Below are positions 19,559 to 28,531 of a stretch of DNA of 64,000 nucleotides, piece by piece. The DNA comes from Bacteroidota bacterium (GTDB lineage Bacteria > Bacteroidota > Bacteroidia > Bacteroidales > Prolixibacteraceae), in NCBI GenBank assembly GCA_023251455.1, contig JAHEYT010000023.1, positions 1 to 64,000 of the forward strand. The letters are read 5' to 3'. The position numbers and the translations under genes are program-made. Below the pieces are notes generated by a model. That model searched no databases, was not told where the DNA came from, and worked only from the letters and a program-made list of their open reading frames with translations. How positions within the stretch are numbered: the first letter of the stretch is position 1; every line of letters starts with the position of its first letter.

Positions 19559-19708
19559 CTACTCGAAAGGCTTATTAATTCCCCTGGCCATTGAAACTTC
19601 CATTATTTGCTTATTGTATAGTAAAAGCATTTTCTTTTCCTGTACTTCAATTGTGTCGGACTCAGTTTGTCCTTTGATAAAATAGGGAATATGTGTTTCG
19701 TTGTTGTA
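19559..19708 (-). pseudogene. Possible C-terminal remnant of a decayed gene
   Basis: On the minus strand a stop-free run of 49 codons reads from YNNETHIPYFIKGQTESD through IMEVSMARGINKPFE to a TAG stop at 19559-19561. Its composition looks like genuine protein, with a balanced mix of charged and hydrophobic residues and no low-complexity runs. It is closed upstream by an in-frame TGA and has no start codon at its head. I do not recognise the family. It may be the last piece of a degraded gene upstream of the right locus, or chance. Confidence 0.3.
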
Positions 19709-20064
19709 TCAGCATTATAATTAAGTTTTTCTATATTTTGAAGGGGGTATTAACTATGTTCAAATTGTGGGTTTTTCAGTTCCGGTGAGACTATGGAAAA
19801 TATTAAACAAACGGCTATAAATGAATAATTTATGACTGTTTTATTGTGTGGATATTTCAATTTGGTGGTAATTTATCTATTCGAGTAATTTATACCCGAG
19901 ATATGGCTTTTCATTAAAAAGATAGAACTTAAATCGTTTAACCCACTCATTGTGTAGCAAGGCTATTTAAGCATATTCTCAGCGTTTACATTCAGGAAGC
20001 AAAATACCGAAGTCCGATATGTAATCACATTTACACAAACTATGTGATCTAAAAATTAATATCT

Positions 20065-20223
20065 ATGAAAAATTCAACAAAAACTGCTCTGATTTCGTTC
20101 GTTTTGGGTTTGGTTGTTATGTTTGTAGCCGATATGGTTTTTCACTTCAACAATTCGGTGGGAACACAGATGAAACGTGAAATGAATAAAGCTGAAAAGA
20201 AAATAGAGAACATTTTTAAATAG
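20065..20223 (+). CDS. Small single-pass membrane protein, unknown function
   Basis: A 52-residue reading frame with a clear start: ATG, then KNSTKTALISFVLGLVVMFVA, a hydrophobic helix at about residues 8-26. A charged amphipathic C-terminal half (MKREMNKAEKKIENIFK) follows and ends in TAG. The pattern of a short basic N-terminus, one transmembrane segment and a basic helical tail is that of a genuine small membrane protein. It lies 57 bases upstream of metF in the same direction, so the two may be co-transcribed. No family is recognised. Confidence 0.55.
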   Translation: MKNSTKTALISFVLGLVVMFVADMVFHFNNSVGTQMKREMNKAEKKIENIFK

Positions 20224-20280
20224 TATTTCGTTCAACTGGTGGAAATCAGATCAACTTTTGAACCGTTAAATCTTCAAGAA

Positions 20281-21234
20281 ATGAAAGTTATTGACATTAT
20301 CAATCAAAGCAATAAAACCGTTTTTTCATTTGAACTGTTGCCCCCTCTCAAAGGAAACGACGCTAGTAAAATATACAAAACTGTTGAAACGTTGGTCGAT
20401 TTTGACCCGAAGTACATTAACATTACCACCCACCGCGACGAAATGATGTACGTCGAATTGCCCGATGGCCGCATCGAAAAACGCACAGTGCGCAAACGAC
20501 CGGGAACTGTTGCCATTGCTGCCAGCATCCAGCACAAATATGGCATTCCGGTAATTCCACACATTTTATGTGGTGGCTTTTCGAAAAGCGAAACCGAACA
20601 TGTTTTGATTGATCTGAATTTTATGGGTATCAATAACGTTTTGGCGCTGCGCGGCGACGGCAACAAAGGCGAACATGTTTTCAGACCCGATCCCAACGGA
20701 CATTCGAATGCTAATCAACTGGTTGAACAGATTGTGAATCTACGCAAGGGTAAATACATGGAAGCCGATCTGAAAAATACGCATCCAATGGATTTTTGCA
20801 TCGGCGTGGCTGGCTACCCGGAGAAACACTTTGAAGCGCCAAACGCTGAAATTGACCTTCAATACCTGAAACAAAAAGTAGATGCTGGAGCCGATTATAT
20901 TGTAACCCAAATGTTTTTCGACAACCAGAAATATTACGATTTTGTTGACAAATGTCGTGCTATTGGTATTCAAGTGCCGATTATTCCAGGAATTAAGCCG
21001 ATCAACCTGAAGAATCAATTGACCGTTCTTCCAAAACTATTCAGTATAGATATCCCAAAAGAACTGGCAACTGAACTGGTCAATTGCAAAACCGACGACG
21101 ATGCCAAAGTTGTTGGCACTGAATGGGCTATTCTCCAGTCGAAAGATCTGGTTGCGCATAATGTTCCAAGTTTGCATATATACACTTACGGAGTTTCGGA
21201 CAACACCCGCAAAATTGTTGAGGCGGTATTTTAA
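20281..21234 (+). CDS. metF: 5,10-methylenetetrahydrofolate reductase
   Basis: A 317-residue cytoplasmic FAD enzyme that reduces 5,10-methylene-THF to 5-methyl-THF, the methyl donor for methionine synthesis. The TIM-barrel landmarks are FSFELLPPLKG (residues 17-27), the segment NITTHRDE, ALRGDGNKGE, FCIGVAGYPEKH and QMFFDNQKYYDF. The ATG at 20281 was preferred over an upstream GTG at 20239 because MKVIDIINQS is the usual start of Bacteroidota MetF and the extra residues are not conserved in character. The length is normal for the family. A palindromic repeat follows immediately after the stop. Confidence 0.95.
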   Translation: MKVIDIINQSNKTVFSFELLPPLKGNDASKIYKTVETLVDFDPKYINITTHRDEMMYVELPDGRIEKRTVRKRPGTVAIAASIQHKYGIPVIPHILCGGFSKSETEHVLIDLNFMGINNVLALRGDGNKGEHVFRPDPNGHSNANQLVEQIVNLRKGKYMEADLKNTHPMDFCIGVAGYPEKHFEAPNAEIDLQYLKQKVDAGADYIVTQMFFDNQKYYDFVDKCRAIGIQVPIIPGIKPINLKNQLTVLPKLFSIDIPKELATELVNCKTDDDAKVVGTEWAILQSKDLVAHNVPSLHIYTYGVSDNTRKIVEAVF

Positions 21235-21320
21235 CCCTTCGATAGCCTCCGGCGCTCAGGGACCGATCGGATCGTAAGAATACATTCCGGAGACCGAAGC
21301 TAGAAATCCCGCTCCCTGAG
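21235..21320. repeat. REP-like palindromic intergenic repeat
   Basis: Directly after metF the sequence cccttcgatagcctccgg pairs imperfectly with ccggagaccgaag, and ctcaggga (21255-21262) is the exact complement of tccctgag (21313-21320). G/C-rich elements with a CCCTTCGA...GCTCAGGGACC core are widespread between genes in Bacteroidota. This looks like one degenerate copy. It could act as a transcript end for metF. Confidence 0.5.
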
Positions 21321-21475
21321 TTGGGTAGCGAGTAGAAAGGAGAAACGCAGCGCCACTGTTAATTTATGCTAATTGCATTCCTCAAGGTTCAGAAATTTCA
21401 AATCGCGATACCCCTGATTTTGAAAGAATGTGCTAACTTCGCAGCCGTTAAAATATGCTAAAAATGTAAATGAAA

Positions 21476-21550
21476 ACCACATAGGCACATAGAACACATA
21501 GAAAAAGGTATTAAAAACAATAAACTATGAGTCTTATGTGCCTGTGTGGT
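21476..21550. repeat. Inverted repeat with CACATAG tandem units
   Basis: Accacataggcacata and tatgtgcctgtgtggt are complementary with one mismatch, around a 43-base spacer that holds further acacatag units. The element ends 14 bases before the start codon of the DUF2723 gene, so it would form a hairpin in that gene's 5' leader if transcribed. Confidence 0.5.
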
Positions 21551-21564
21551 AAAAAATAACTTGC

Positions 21565-24500
21565 ATGAAAAACTTCAAACAACTGAACAATATCGTTGGC
21601 TGGCTTACTTTCCTGGTCGCAGCGGTAACCTATTTGCTGACCATTGAACCAACCGCCAGCTTTTGGGATTGCGGTGAGTTTATAACCACTTCGTTCAAAT
21701 TAGAAGTTGGTCACCCACCGGGCGCCCCGTTCTTTATGATATTGGGTCGGTTCTTTACAATCCTAGGAGGAAGCCCTGCAAATGCGGCTGTCATGATCAA
21801 TTCAATGTCGGCATTGGCAAGCGCATTTACTATTCTGCTTCTTTTTTGGACCATAACCCATCTGGCAAAAAAATTAGTTAAATCTGAAGGCGAATATACA
21901 ACCGGTCAAATGATTGCCATTCTTGGCAGTGGTGTGGTTGGGGCATTGGCCTATACATTCTCGGATACATTCTGGTTTTCAGCGGTTGAAGGCGAAGTTT
22001 ATGCATCGTCATCGCTGTTTACAGCCTTAGTTTTTTGGGCTATCCTGAAATGGGAAGATGCGGCCGATGAGCCTCACGCCAACCGATGGATCATCCTGAT
22101 TGCTTACCTCATGGGACTTTCAATCGGTGTTCACCTTTTGAACTTACTAGCTATTCCTGCTATTGTTTTTGTTTATTATTTCCGGAAATATAAAGTTACA
22201 CGAAATGGCGTTTTGATAAGCTTGGCTGTTTCCTTACTCATTTTGGGTGTTGTGATGTATGGTATTATTCCGGGAGTAATTACCATTGCAACCTGGTTCG
22301 AGCTGCTGTTCGTCAACGGACTTGGACTTCCATTTAATACAGGTGTAATCATTTACTCATTAGCACTTATTGGCGCTCTTGTATTTGGAATACTCTATAC
22401 CGTTCGCAAAAAGCTGGTTCTTTGGAACACGGTTTTGATCAGTGTGGTTGTAATCCTGATTGGCTATTCTTCATTTGCCATGATCGTAATCCGTTCATCA
22501 GCAAATCCACCGATGGATCAGAATAGTCCGGACAATGTGTTTTCATTGCTTGGTTACCTGAATCGCGAACAATATGGCGACAGGCCTTTGGTTTATGGCC
22601 AGTATTACAACACTCCGTTGGACAAATATGTGGATGATAAGCCTTATTACATTCAAAAGGGAGGCAAGTATGTTATTGCTGATATGCGCCAAAAACCAGT
22701 TTTTGATTCGAATTTGAGTACCATCTTTCCACGCATGTACAGCCGTGAAAGTGAACATATTGAAGCCTATAAACAATGGGCCAGCATCAAAGGACGCAGA
22801 GTTTCGGTTACTGATGAAGACGGACAGGCCAAGACGATTGAGGTGCCTACTTTTGGAGAAAACCTGACTTTTTTCTTTAGGTACCAGGTTGGGCATATGT
22901 ATTTACGCTATTTCATGTGGAACTTCTCCGGACGACAGAGCGACATTCAGAGTAATGGCGAAATCACCAATGGAAACTGGATTACCGGAATTAATTTCCT
23001 CGATGCAGCCCGTTTAGGCGATCAGGGTAACCTTCCTCAGGAATTTAAAAACAACAAGGCACGAAACAAATATTATCTGCTGCCATTTTTACTTGGAATC
23101 GTTGGTATTGTTTTTATGTATAACCGTGGAATCGAAGGAAAAAAAGATTTGTGGACAGTCACGCTACTTTTCTTAATGACCGGATTTGCCATTTTGGTTT
23201 ATCTGAACCAATCGCCTTTACAGCCTCGTGAGCGCGACTATGCCTATGCCGGATCGTTTTATGCATTTACCATCTGGATCGGAATTGGCGTATTGGGTCT
23301 TTACGAAGCACTTAAAAAATATATTCCGGATACGACCAGTGCTGGCGTTGCCGGTGGATTGTCTCTATTGCTGGTGCCAGTTCTTATGGGAGCCCAAAAC
23401 TGGGACGATCACGATCGATCGAACAGATATACTGCCCGCGATTTTGGCGCCAACTATTTGAATACCTGCGCCCCTAATGCCATCATTTTCACCAATGGCG
23501 ATAATGATACTTTCCCTTTATGGTATAATCAGGAAGTGGAGGGCGTGCGAACAGACATCAGGGTTTGTAACCTGAGTTATTTCCAGACCGATTGGTATGT
23601 TGATCAGATGAAAAGCAAAGCTTACGAATCTGAGCCTCTTCCAATCACATTTACCCACGATCAGTATGTTCAGGGAAAACGCGACGTGGTTTACCTGATG
23701 GAAGATCCTCGTCTGAAAGGTTCGGTTGAGCTCAAAAAAGCGCTTGACTTTGTTAAAGATGACGACAAACGTACAAAACTTGAGCAAGCTGATTATGCAG
23801 CTTACATTCCTTCCAAAAAACTGTTTATGGTGGTTGACAAAGCTGCTGTAATCAGGAATAAAGTTGTGAATCCGGAGGATTATGATAAAATTGTGGATAC
23901 CCTCAAAATAGACCTTAGCAGCAAACATTACATCACCAAAGATGAGTTGATGGTTCTCGATATGATTGCCAACAACAACTGGGAACGCCCGATGTATTTT
24001 GCCATAACTGTTGGTCGCGACAAATACATGAATCTTCAGGATTATTTCCAGCTCGAGGGATTAGCATATAAATTGGTTCCGGTTAAAACCGAATCAGATG
24101 GCGGCATAAACATGGGAAAAGTTGACTCGAAACTGATGTATGCCAACGTGATGGATAAATTCAAGTGGGGAAACATGAATAATCCGAAAGTATACATCGA
24201 CGAGAATAACAGCCGGATGATGATGAATATACGGAACACATTTAACCGATTGGCCGAAACACTTGTTGCTGAAGGGCAGAACGATAAAGCCACACAAGTT
24301 CTCGACCGTTGTGTTGAGCTGATTCCGCATAAAGTTGTGCCTTATAACTATTTCTCGATGATGATGGCCGAAACCTATTTTAAGGCCAATAAACCTGAAA
24401 AAGGAAAAGAGATTATCCGCACAATTATGACTGATTATGAAGAGCAGCTGGACTATTTCTTCAAACTGAATAAACCTATGAGGGCTTCAGTTGATGACGA

Positions 24501-24630
24501 AATCCAGCGGATTTTATACTTCATGAGAGAAATGGGTAACGTTTGTACAAGAGGAAACCAGGCTGAGCTTTCAAAAGAAGTGACAAGTTCATTTACAAGC
24601 TATCTGGATAGATATAGTTCTTTTAAATAA
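21565..24630 (+). CDS. DUF2723 membrane protein, TMEM260/O-mannosyltransferase-like
   Basis: A 1021-residue polytopic inner-membrane protein of the DUF2723 family. The N-terminal signature TIEPTASFWDCGEFITTSFKLEVGHPPGAPFF (about residues 26-57) holds the acidic and proline-rich motif shared with protein O-mannosyltransferase-like enzymes. About a dozen hydrophobic helices lie between residues 10 and 600, and a soluble C-terminal part (about 610-1021) contains NGDNDTFPLWY and TPR-like helices near 860-1000. By family it is a lipid-linked sugar glycosyltransferase acting at the membrane; the acceptor is unknown. Its stop overlaps the start of the polysaccharide deacetylase gene (TAATG), which implies translational coupling. 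Confidence 0.9.
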   Translation: MKNFKQLNNIVGWLTFLVAAVTYLLTIEPTASFWDCGEFITTSFKLEVGHPPGAPFFMILGRFFTILGGSPANAAVMINSMSALASAFTILLLFWTITHLAKKLVKSEGEYTTGQMIAILGSGVVGALAYTFSDTFWFSAVEGEVYASSSLFTALVFWAILKWEDAADEPHANRWIILIAYLMGLSIGVHLLNLLAIPAIVFVYYFRKYKVTRNGVLISLAVSLLILGVVMYGIIPGVITIATWFELLFVNGLGLPFNTGVIIYSLALIGALVFGILYTVRKKLVLWNTVLISVVVILIGYSSFAMIVIRSSANPPMDQNSPDNVFSLLGYLNREQYGDRPLVYGQYYNTPLDKYVDDKPYYIQKGGKYVIADMRQKPVFDSNLSTIFPRMYSRESEHIEAYKQWASIKGRRVSVTDEDGQAKTIEVPTFGENLTFFFRYQVGHMYLRYFMWNFSGRQSDIQSNGEITNGNWITGINFLDAARLGDQGNLPQEFKNNKARNKYYLLPFLLGIVGIVFMYNRGIEGKKDLWTVTLLFLMTGFAILVYLNQSPLQPRERDYAYAGSFYAFTIWIGIGVLGLYEALKKYIPDTTSAGVAGGLSLLLVPVLMGAQNWDDHDRSNRYTARDFGANYLNTCAPNAIIFTNGDNDTFPLWYNQEVEGVRTDIRVCNLSYFQTDWYVDQMKSKAYESEPLPITFTHDQYVQGKRDVVYLMEDPRLKGSVELKKALDFVKDDDKRTKLEQADYAAYIPSKKLFMVVDKAAVIRNKVVNPEDYDKIVDTLKIDLSSKHYITKDELMVLDMIANNNWERPMYFAITVGRDKYMNLQDYFQLEGLAYKLVPVKTESDGGINMGKVDSKLMYANVMDKFKWGNMNNPKVYIDENNSRMMMNIRNTFNRLAETLVAEGQNDKATQVLDRCVELIPHKVVPYNYFSMMMAETYFKANKPEKGKEIIRTIMTDYEEQLDYFFKLNKPMRASVDDEIQRILYFMREMGNVCTRGNQAELSKEVTSSFTSYLDRYSSFK

Positions 24631-25265
24631 TGAAGCATTTTGATCCCCGGGTTCGTTTGCCCGGTTTTATAACCTCTCTGTGTAAAAGCGCTGTGTGGAG
24701 ATTTTCTGAAACCGAGCGGGTTGTTTACCTGACTTTTGACGATGGGCCGATTCCTGAAGTAACGCCGTGGGTTCTTGATCTTCTCCGAAAAGAAGGTATC
24801 CGGGCCACGTTCTTTTGTGTTGGCGAAAATGTGATGAAATATCCTGAAGTTTACCGCCAAATTCTGGAGGATGGTCATTCGGTGGGCAACCACACATTCA
24901 ACCATTGGCAAGGGCAGAAACACTTTGATAAGGATTATTTCAGAAATATTGAAAAGGCTAAAACCTATATTGATTCTGACCTTTTCAGGCCACCACACGG
25001 ATGGTTAAAATTATCGCAGTATCGTGTCTTGAAAAAGAAATTCAGGATAATTATGTGGGATTTAATTACATGTGATTACGATAGCCGACTGAAGCCCGAA
25101 AAGGTATTCAGGAATGTTACCGAGTTTGTTCGGCCGGGTTCAATTATTACGTTTCATGATTCGATAAAGGCAAAACCCAACCTGACCGAAGTCTTGCCAC
25201 AGGCAATTCGCTGGATGAAAGAGCAGGGTTACCGTTTTGAAGCTATTCCGTACAATAAGAAATAA
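24630..25265 (+). CDS. Polysaccharide deacetylase (NodB/CE4 family)
   Basis: A 211-residue CE4-family deacetylase. The metal and catalytic motif TFDDGP includes D37 and D38, the second motif GNHTFNH supplies H88 and H92, and RPPHGW and FHDS are the third and later motifs. Such enzymes remove acetyl groups from N-acetylated sugars in peptidoglycan or exopolysaccharide. No signal peptide is evident at the N-terminus, which begins MKHFDPRVRLPGF. Its start codon overlaps the stop of the DUF2723 glycosyltransferase-like gene, so the two are probably made together and may act on one glycan. Confidence 0.88.
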   Translation: MKHFDPRVRLPGFITSLCKSAVWRFSETERVVYLTFDDGPIPEVTPWVLDLLRKEGIRATFFCVGENVMKYPEVYRQILEDGHSVGNHTFNHWQGQKHFDKDYFRNIEKAKTYIDSDLFRPPHGWLKLSQYRVLKKKFRIIMWDLITCDYDSRLKPEKVFRNVTEFVRPGSIITFHDSIKAKPNLTEVLPQAIRWMKEQGYRFEAIPYNKK

Positions 25266-25268
25266 ATA

Positions 25269-25295
25269 ACAGGCAGTAAGTGACTTACTGCCTGT
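25269..25295 (+). terminator. Perfect 12-bp hairpin, probable terminator
   Basis: Acaggcagtaag and its exact complement flank a 3-base loop, starting 4 bases after the deacetylase stop. The following caaaattt is a weak U-tract, so termination may be partial. The hairpin ends 14 bases before the purD start and could also affect its translation. Confidence 0.5.
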
Positions 25296-25309
25296 CAAAA
25301 TTTAATACA

Positions 25310-26578
25310 ATGAATATTTTAATCGTTGGCTCAGGAGGAAGAGAACATGCAATGGCATGGAAAATTAAACAATCGCCAAAGCTTAAACAATTGTTTATTG
25401 CTCCCGGCAATGCCGGCACATCGCTTTTGGGAACAAACATTCCGGTTGGAGTTTCAGATTTTGAAGGCTTGAAAAAAGCAGTTCTCGACAATCAGATTGG
25501 CCTGGTTTTAGTTGGGCCCGAAGTTCCGTTGTGCGAAGGTTTGCACGATTTTTTCAGTGCTGACAACAGTTTAAAAGATGTTCTGTTCGTAGGACCATAC
25601 CAACTAGGCGCCCAGCTCGAAGGGAGCAAGGATTTCGCGAAGGAATTCATGATGTGTCACGATATTCCGACCGCAAAATACCTGGCAGTTACTTCCGAAA
25701 ACCTGAACGAAGGGCTTTCGTTCCTGAAAACTTTGAATTCTCCATATGTGTTGAAAGCCGATGGTTTAGCTGCCGGGAAAGGTGTTTTGATTTTGAACGA
25801 CCTTCAGGAAACTGAAAATTCGCTGAAAGAAATGCTTGACGGGCAGTTTGGCGCTGCGAGCAGTAAAGTAGTAATCGAAGAGTTTTTGAGCGGAATTGAA
25901 TGTTCGGTTTTTGCCATTACTGACGGAAAAGACTACCGGATTTTGCCTGTTGCCAAAGATTACAAACGCATTGGCGAAGGAGATACCGGGTTAAATACCG
26001 GCGGCATGGGTTCAATTTCTCCAGTTTCATTTGCCGACGAAGTCTTCATGAAAAAAGTGGAAGACCGGATTATCCGCCCAACCGTTCAGGGTTTGATAAA
26101 AGATGAGATTCCATACAATGGATTTATCTTCTTTGGGTTAATAAGCGTTGATGGTGAACCCATGGTGATTGAATACAATGTCCGCATGGGCGATCCGGAA
26201 ACGGAAGCTGTTATGCTTCGAATAAAATCTGACTTTGTCGATTTGTTGATTGGCGCTGCCGACGGAACACTCGGAGAAAAAAACATTGAGATTGACCCAA
26301 GAACTGCTGCAGCAGTAATGCTTGTATCGGGTGGTTATCCTGGCCCGTACGAAAAAGGGAAAGTGATTAGCGGTCTGGAAAAAGTAGAAAACAGTTTTAC
26401 TTTTCATGCCGGAACAAGTTTTATAAACGGAGAAGTCTGCACCGATGGCGGACGCGTTTTGGCTATCAGTTCGTATGGTGAAAGTATGAGCGAAGCTTTA
26501 GCATGTTCGTATAAGAATGCACAGCTAATCGGTTTCGAAGGGCTATATTACCGGAAAGATTTAGGTTTCGATTTATAA
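25310..26578 (+). CDS. purD: Phosphoribosylamine-glycine ligase (GARS)
   Basis: A 422-residue ATP-grasp enzyme that joins phosphoribosylamine and glycine in the second step of purine synthesis. It shows the N-terminal GSGGREHAMAW motif, the ATP-grasp segments LKADGLAAGKGV and VIEEFLSGIECSVFA, and NTGGMGSISP and EYNVRMGDPETE near the metal site. The ATG at 25310 gives the canonical start MNILIVGSGGREHA; a GTG 30 bases upstream would add unrelated residues and lies inside the hairpin. The length is normal. Confidence 0.96.
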   Translation: MNILIVGSGGREHAMAWKIKQSPKLKQLFIAPGNAGTSLLGTNIPVGVSDFEGLKKAVLDNQIGLVLVGPEVPLCEGLHDFFSADNSLKDVLFVGPYQLGAQLEGSKDFAKEFMMCHDIPTAKYLAVTSENLNEGLSFLKTLNSPYVLKADGLAAGKGVLILNDLQETENSLKEMLDGQFGAASSKVVIEEFLSGIECSVFAITDGKDYRILPVAKDYKRIGEGDTGLNTGGMGSISPVSFADEVFMKKVEDRIIRPTVQGLIKDEIPYNGFIFFGLISVDGEPMVIEYNVRMGDPETEAVMLRIKSDFVDLLIGAADGTLGEKNIEIDPRTAAAVMLVSGGYPGPYEKGKVISGLEKVENSFTFHAGTSFINGEVCTDGGRVLAISSYGESMSEALACSYKNAQLIGFEGLYYRKDLGFDL

Positions 26579-26617
26579 AATTGAATAAAATATTGGCAAA
26601 ACTGCCGAATACAAAGC

Positions 26618-27601
26618 ATGTTACTTAGAACATTAAAATCAAATCAGACTTTTCATTTCCTTTTGATACCAGTCATTGCAGCTGCATTATGGTTCAAGTC
26701 ATTTATGAATCCTGTCTTATTCCCATTCTATTCTGACGAGGACATGATGCTACTTTATCAGCCAATAAATGCATTGATTGGGAAAAGTACGATCGTCAGC
26801 AACATTTTTGCTTTATTGTTTATTATCCTTCTGGCTTTTCTGATCTTAAAACTGAATGTTCAGTATACCTTCATTCGGGTGAGAACAGTACTTCCTTCAA
26901 TCCTGTTTATTCTGATTACAAGTGGGTTGCACGAACTTCATGCCATGCATCCGGTCTATCCGGCCGCACTGTTTCTTATCCTGACTGTCGACCGCATTTT
27001 TAATGCATACGACAAGGAAGTAATTCATTCTAATGCATTTGAGGCTGGTATATTCCTGGCCATTGGATCGCTTTTTTACCTGAATCTTGTATTCTTCTTC
27101 CCTTTTTTATGGATAGGATTAATCATCCTGAAGCAGAAAGTCAACTGGCGCGAGTTCATATTAACGACTCTTGGATTTATTTTTCCTTGGTTGGCGGCAT
27201 TAACTTATTATGCCGCCACGGGGCAAACTGATGAATTGATGGTTACGCTCAAATCCAATCTTTCATTACACCAGTCATTCCTCAAAGGGAATCTTCCGAT
27301 TCAGATTTATATGGGATTTCTTGTTTTGCTGACTCTTTTGGCAAGTTTTCTCATACTATCGCAGTACGATGGTAAAAAGATCAGTTCTCGAAAATACTTC
27401 AAGGCATTCTTCTGGATATTCCTGATTTCTTGCGTTCTTATTGCTGCCAATCCTGCCGTATCACAAGAGATCATTATTCTATTGGCAATCCCGTTAACTT
27501 ACCTGATTTCCAATTACCTGATTTACATGAAGCGACAAATCTGGGGCGAAATATTCCTGTACATATTGACAGCAGGAGTTATTTACTTGCAGTTTGTTTA
27601 A
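26618..27601 (+). CDS. Polytopic membrane protein, DUF6427-like
   Basis: A 327-residue integral membrane protein with about nine hydrophobic helices spread over its whole length and short charged loops. Its shape and N-terminal pattern (MLLRTLKSNQTFHF, then NPVLFPFYSDED) recall the DUF6427 proteins often found next to purine and housekeeping genes in Bacteroidota. No catalytic motif is visible. It lies 39 bases after purD, and its stop abuts the stop of the convergent corA gene. Confidence 0.6.
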   Translation: MLLRTLKSNQTFHFLLIPVIAAALWFKSFMNPVLFPFYSDEDMMLLYQPINALIGKSTIVSNIFALLFIILLAFLILKLNVQYTFIRVRTVLPSILFILITSGLHELHAMHPVYPAALFLILTVDRIFNAYDKEVIHSNAFEAGIFLAIGSLFYLNLVFFFPFLWIGLIILKQKVNWREFILTTLGFIFPWLAALTYYAATGQTDELMVTLKSNLSLHQSFLKGNLPIQIYMGFLVLLTLLASFLILSQYDGKKISSRKYFKAFFWIFLISCVLIAANPAVSQEIIILLAIPLTYLISNYLIYMKRQIWGEIFLYILTAGVIYLQFV

Positions 27602-28531
27602 TCAGAACCAATTTTTTCTCTTGAAAAGGAGTATTCCAGCCAGTGACATGATGATTGAAATCGCAATAACATAACCAAATGCAAAAGGCGAATTCTCGAA
27701 ACTATTCGGAACGTTCATCCCAAATAAGCTGGCGACTAACGTTGGGATCATCAGGAGAATGGTTACTGCCGTGAGCTGTTTCATGATCACATTCAAATTG
27801 TTTGAGATAATTGATGCAAAAGCATCCATCATTCCACTTTGAATATCGCTATATACATTCGCCATTTCGAGCGCCTGTTTCGTTTCAATGATAACATCTT
27901 CCATCAGGTCTTCATCGTGGTCAATTCCCTGCATATTGCGACCATTGCGCATTTTTGCCAAAACCATTTCGTTCGTTTTCAACGAAGTAATGAAGAACAC
28001 GAGACACTTCTCCATATGTAAAAGGCGATGTAATTCCTTGTTTTTGGTGGCATTCTCCAAATCTTTTTCGATCAGGGCAGTCTGTACATTTATTTCTTTC
28101 AGGAACTGAAGAAACCAAACCGCTGAAATCAGAAATATACGCAGTACATAATCGAACTGATTGGTTACAGTTATCTTGTTTTCATTGACCTGTTTAATTA
28201 AAGAGGGAATTATCTCGGTACGTCGTGAGCAGATTGTAATTATCTGGTTGCCAGACACTATGATTCCAAGAGGCACAGTAATAAATGGAATCCCATTGTT
28301 CTGATTGTTAAGCGGTACACGCAGAATAATCATCACCATATCTTCATCAACTTCGATACGGGAGCGTTCGTCAATATCCAGTGCATCCATAACAAAATCA
28401 CGGGGCACTTTGTATTCACTGATTAAAATTTCTACTTCTTCGTTGGTAAGTTCCTGTGAATTAATCCAGCAGTTTGGCTGATATTCTTTCAGACGTGTAA
28501 AGGAAGTACCGGTTTCCCAATAAGTAATCAT
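27602..28531 (-). CDS. corA: CorA-family magnesium/divalent cation transporter
   Basis: A 309-residue CorA-type channel. A soluble alpha/beta N-terminal domain with ALDIDERSRIEVDEDMVMIILRVP leads to a long helical stalk (about 150-245). Two C-terminal transmembrane helices follow, the first (TAVTILLMIPTLVASLFG) ending in the GMN selectivity signature as FGMNVP. The second helix ends in a basic tail, KRKNWF. It should carry Mg2+ or a related divalent ion into the cytoplasm as a pentamer. It is convergent with the upstream membrane protein gene and has its own promoter candidate. Confidence 0.88.
   Translation of the reverse strand: MITYWETGTSFTRLKEYQPNCWINSQELTNEEVEILISEYKVPRDFVMDALDIDERSRIEVDEDMVMIILRVPLNNQNNGIPFITVPLGIIVSGNQIITICSRRTEIIPSLIKQVNENKITVTNQFDYVLRIFLISAVWFLQFLKEINVQTALIEKDLENATKNKELHRLLHMEKCLVFFITSLKTNEMVLAKMRNGRNMQGIDHDEDLMEDVIIETKQALEMANVYSDIQSGMMDAFASIISNNLNVIMKQLTAVTILLMIPTLVASLFGMNVPNSFENSPFAFGYVIAISIIMSLAGILLFKRKNWF

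Larger units (their letters stand above)
19257..20064. other. Non-coding stretch with a possible gene remnant
   Basis: This 808-base A/T-rich gap lies between the divergent right-locus sigma gene and the small membrane protein gene. It holds the sigma promoter candidate, a short coding-like remnant on the minus strand (19559-19708), and otherwise nothing recognised. No RNA gene, terminator with U-run or mobile-element end was seen. Confidence 0.55.

Noticed and set aside
20239..20280. A GTG start extending metF by 14 codons.
   Set aside because: The extra residues do not resemble known MetF N-termini, and the ATG at 20281 gives the canonical beginning.
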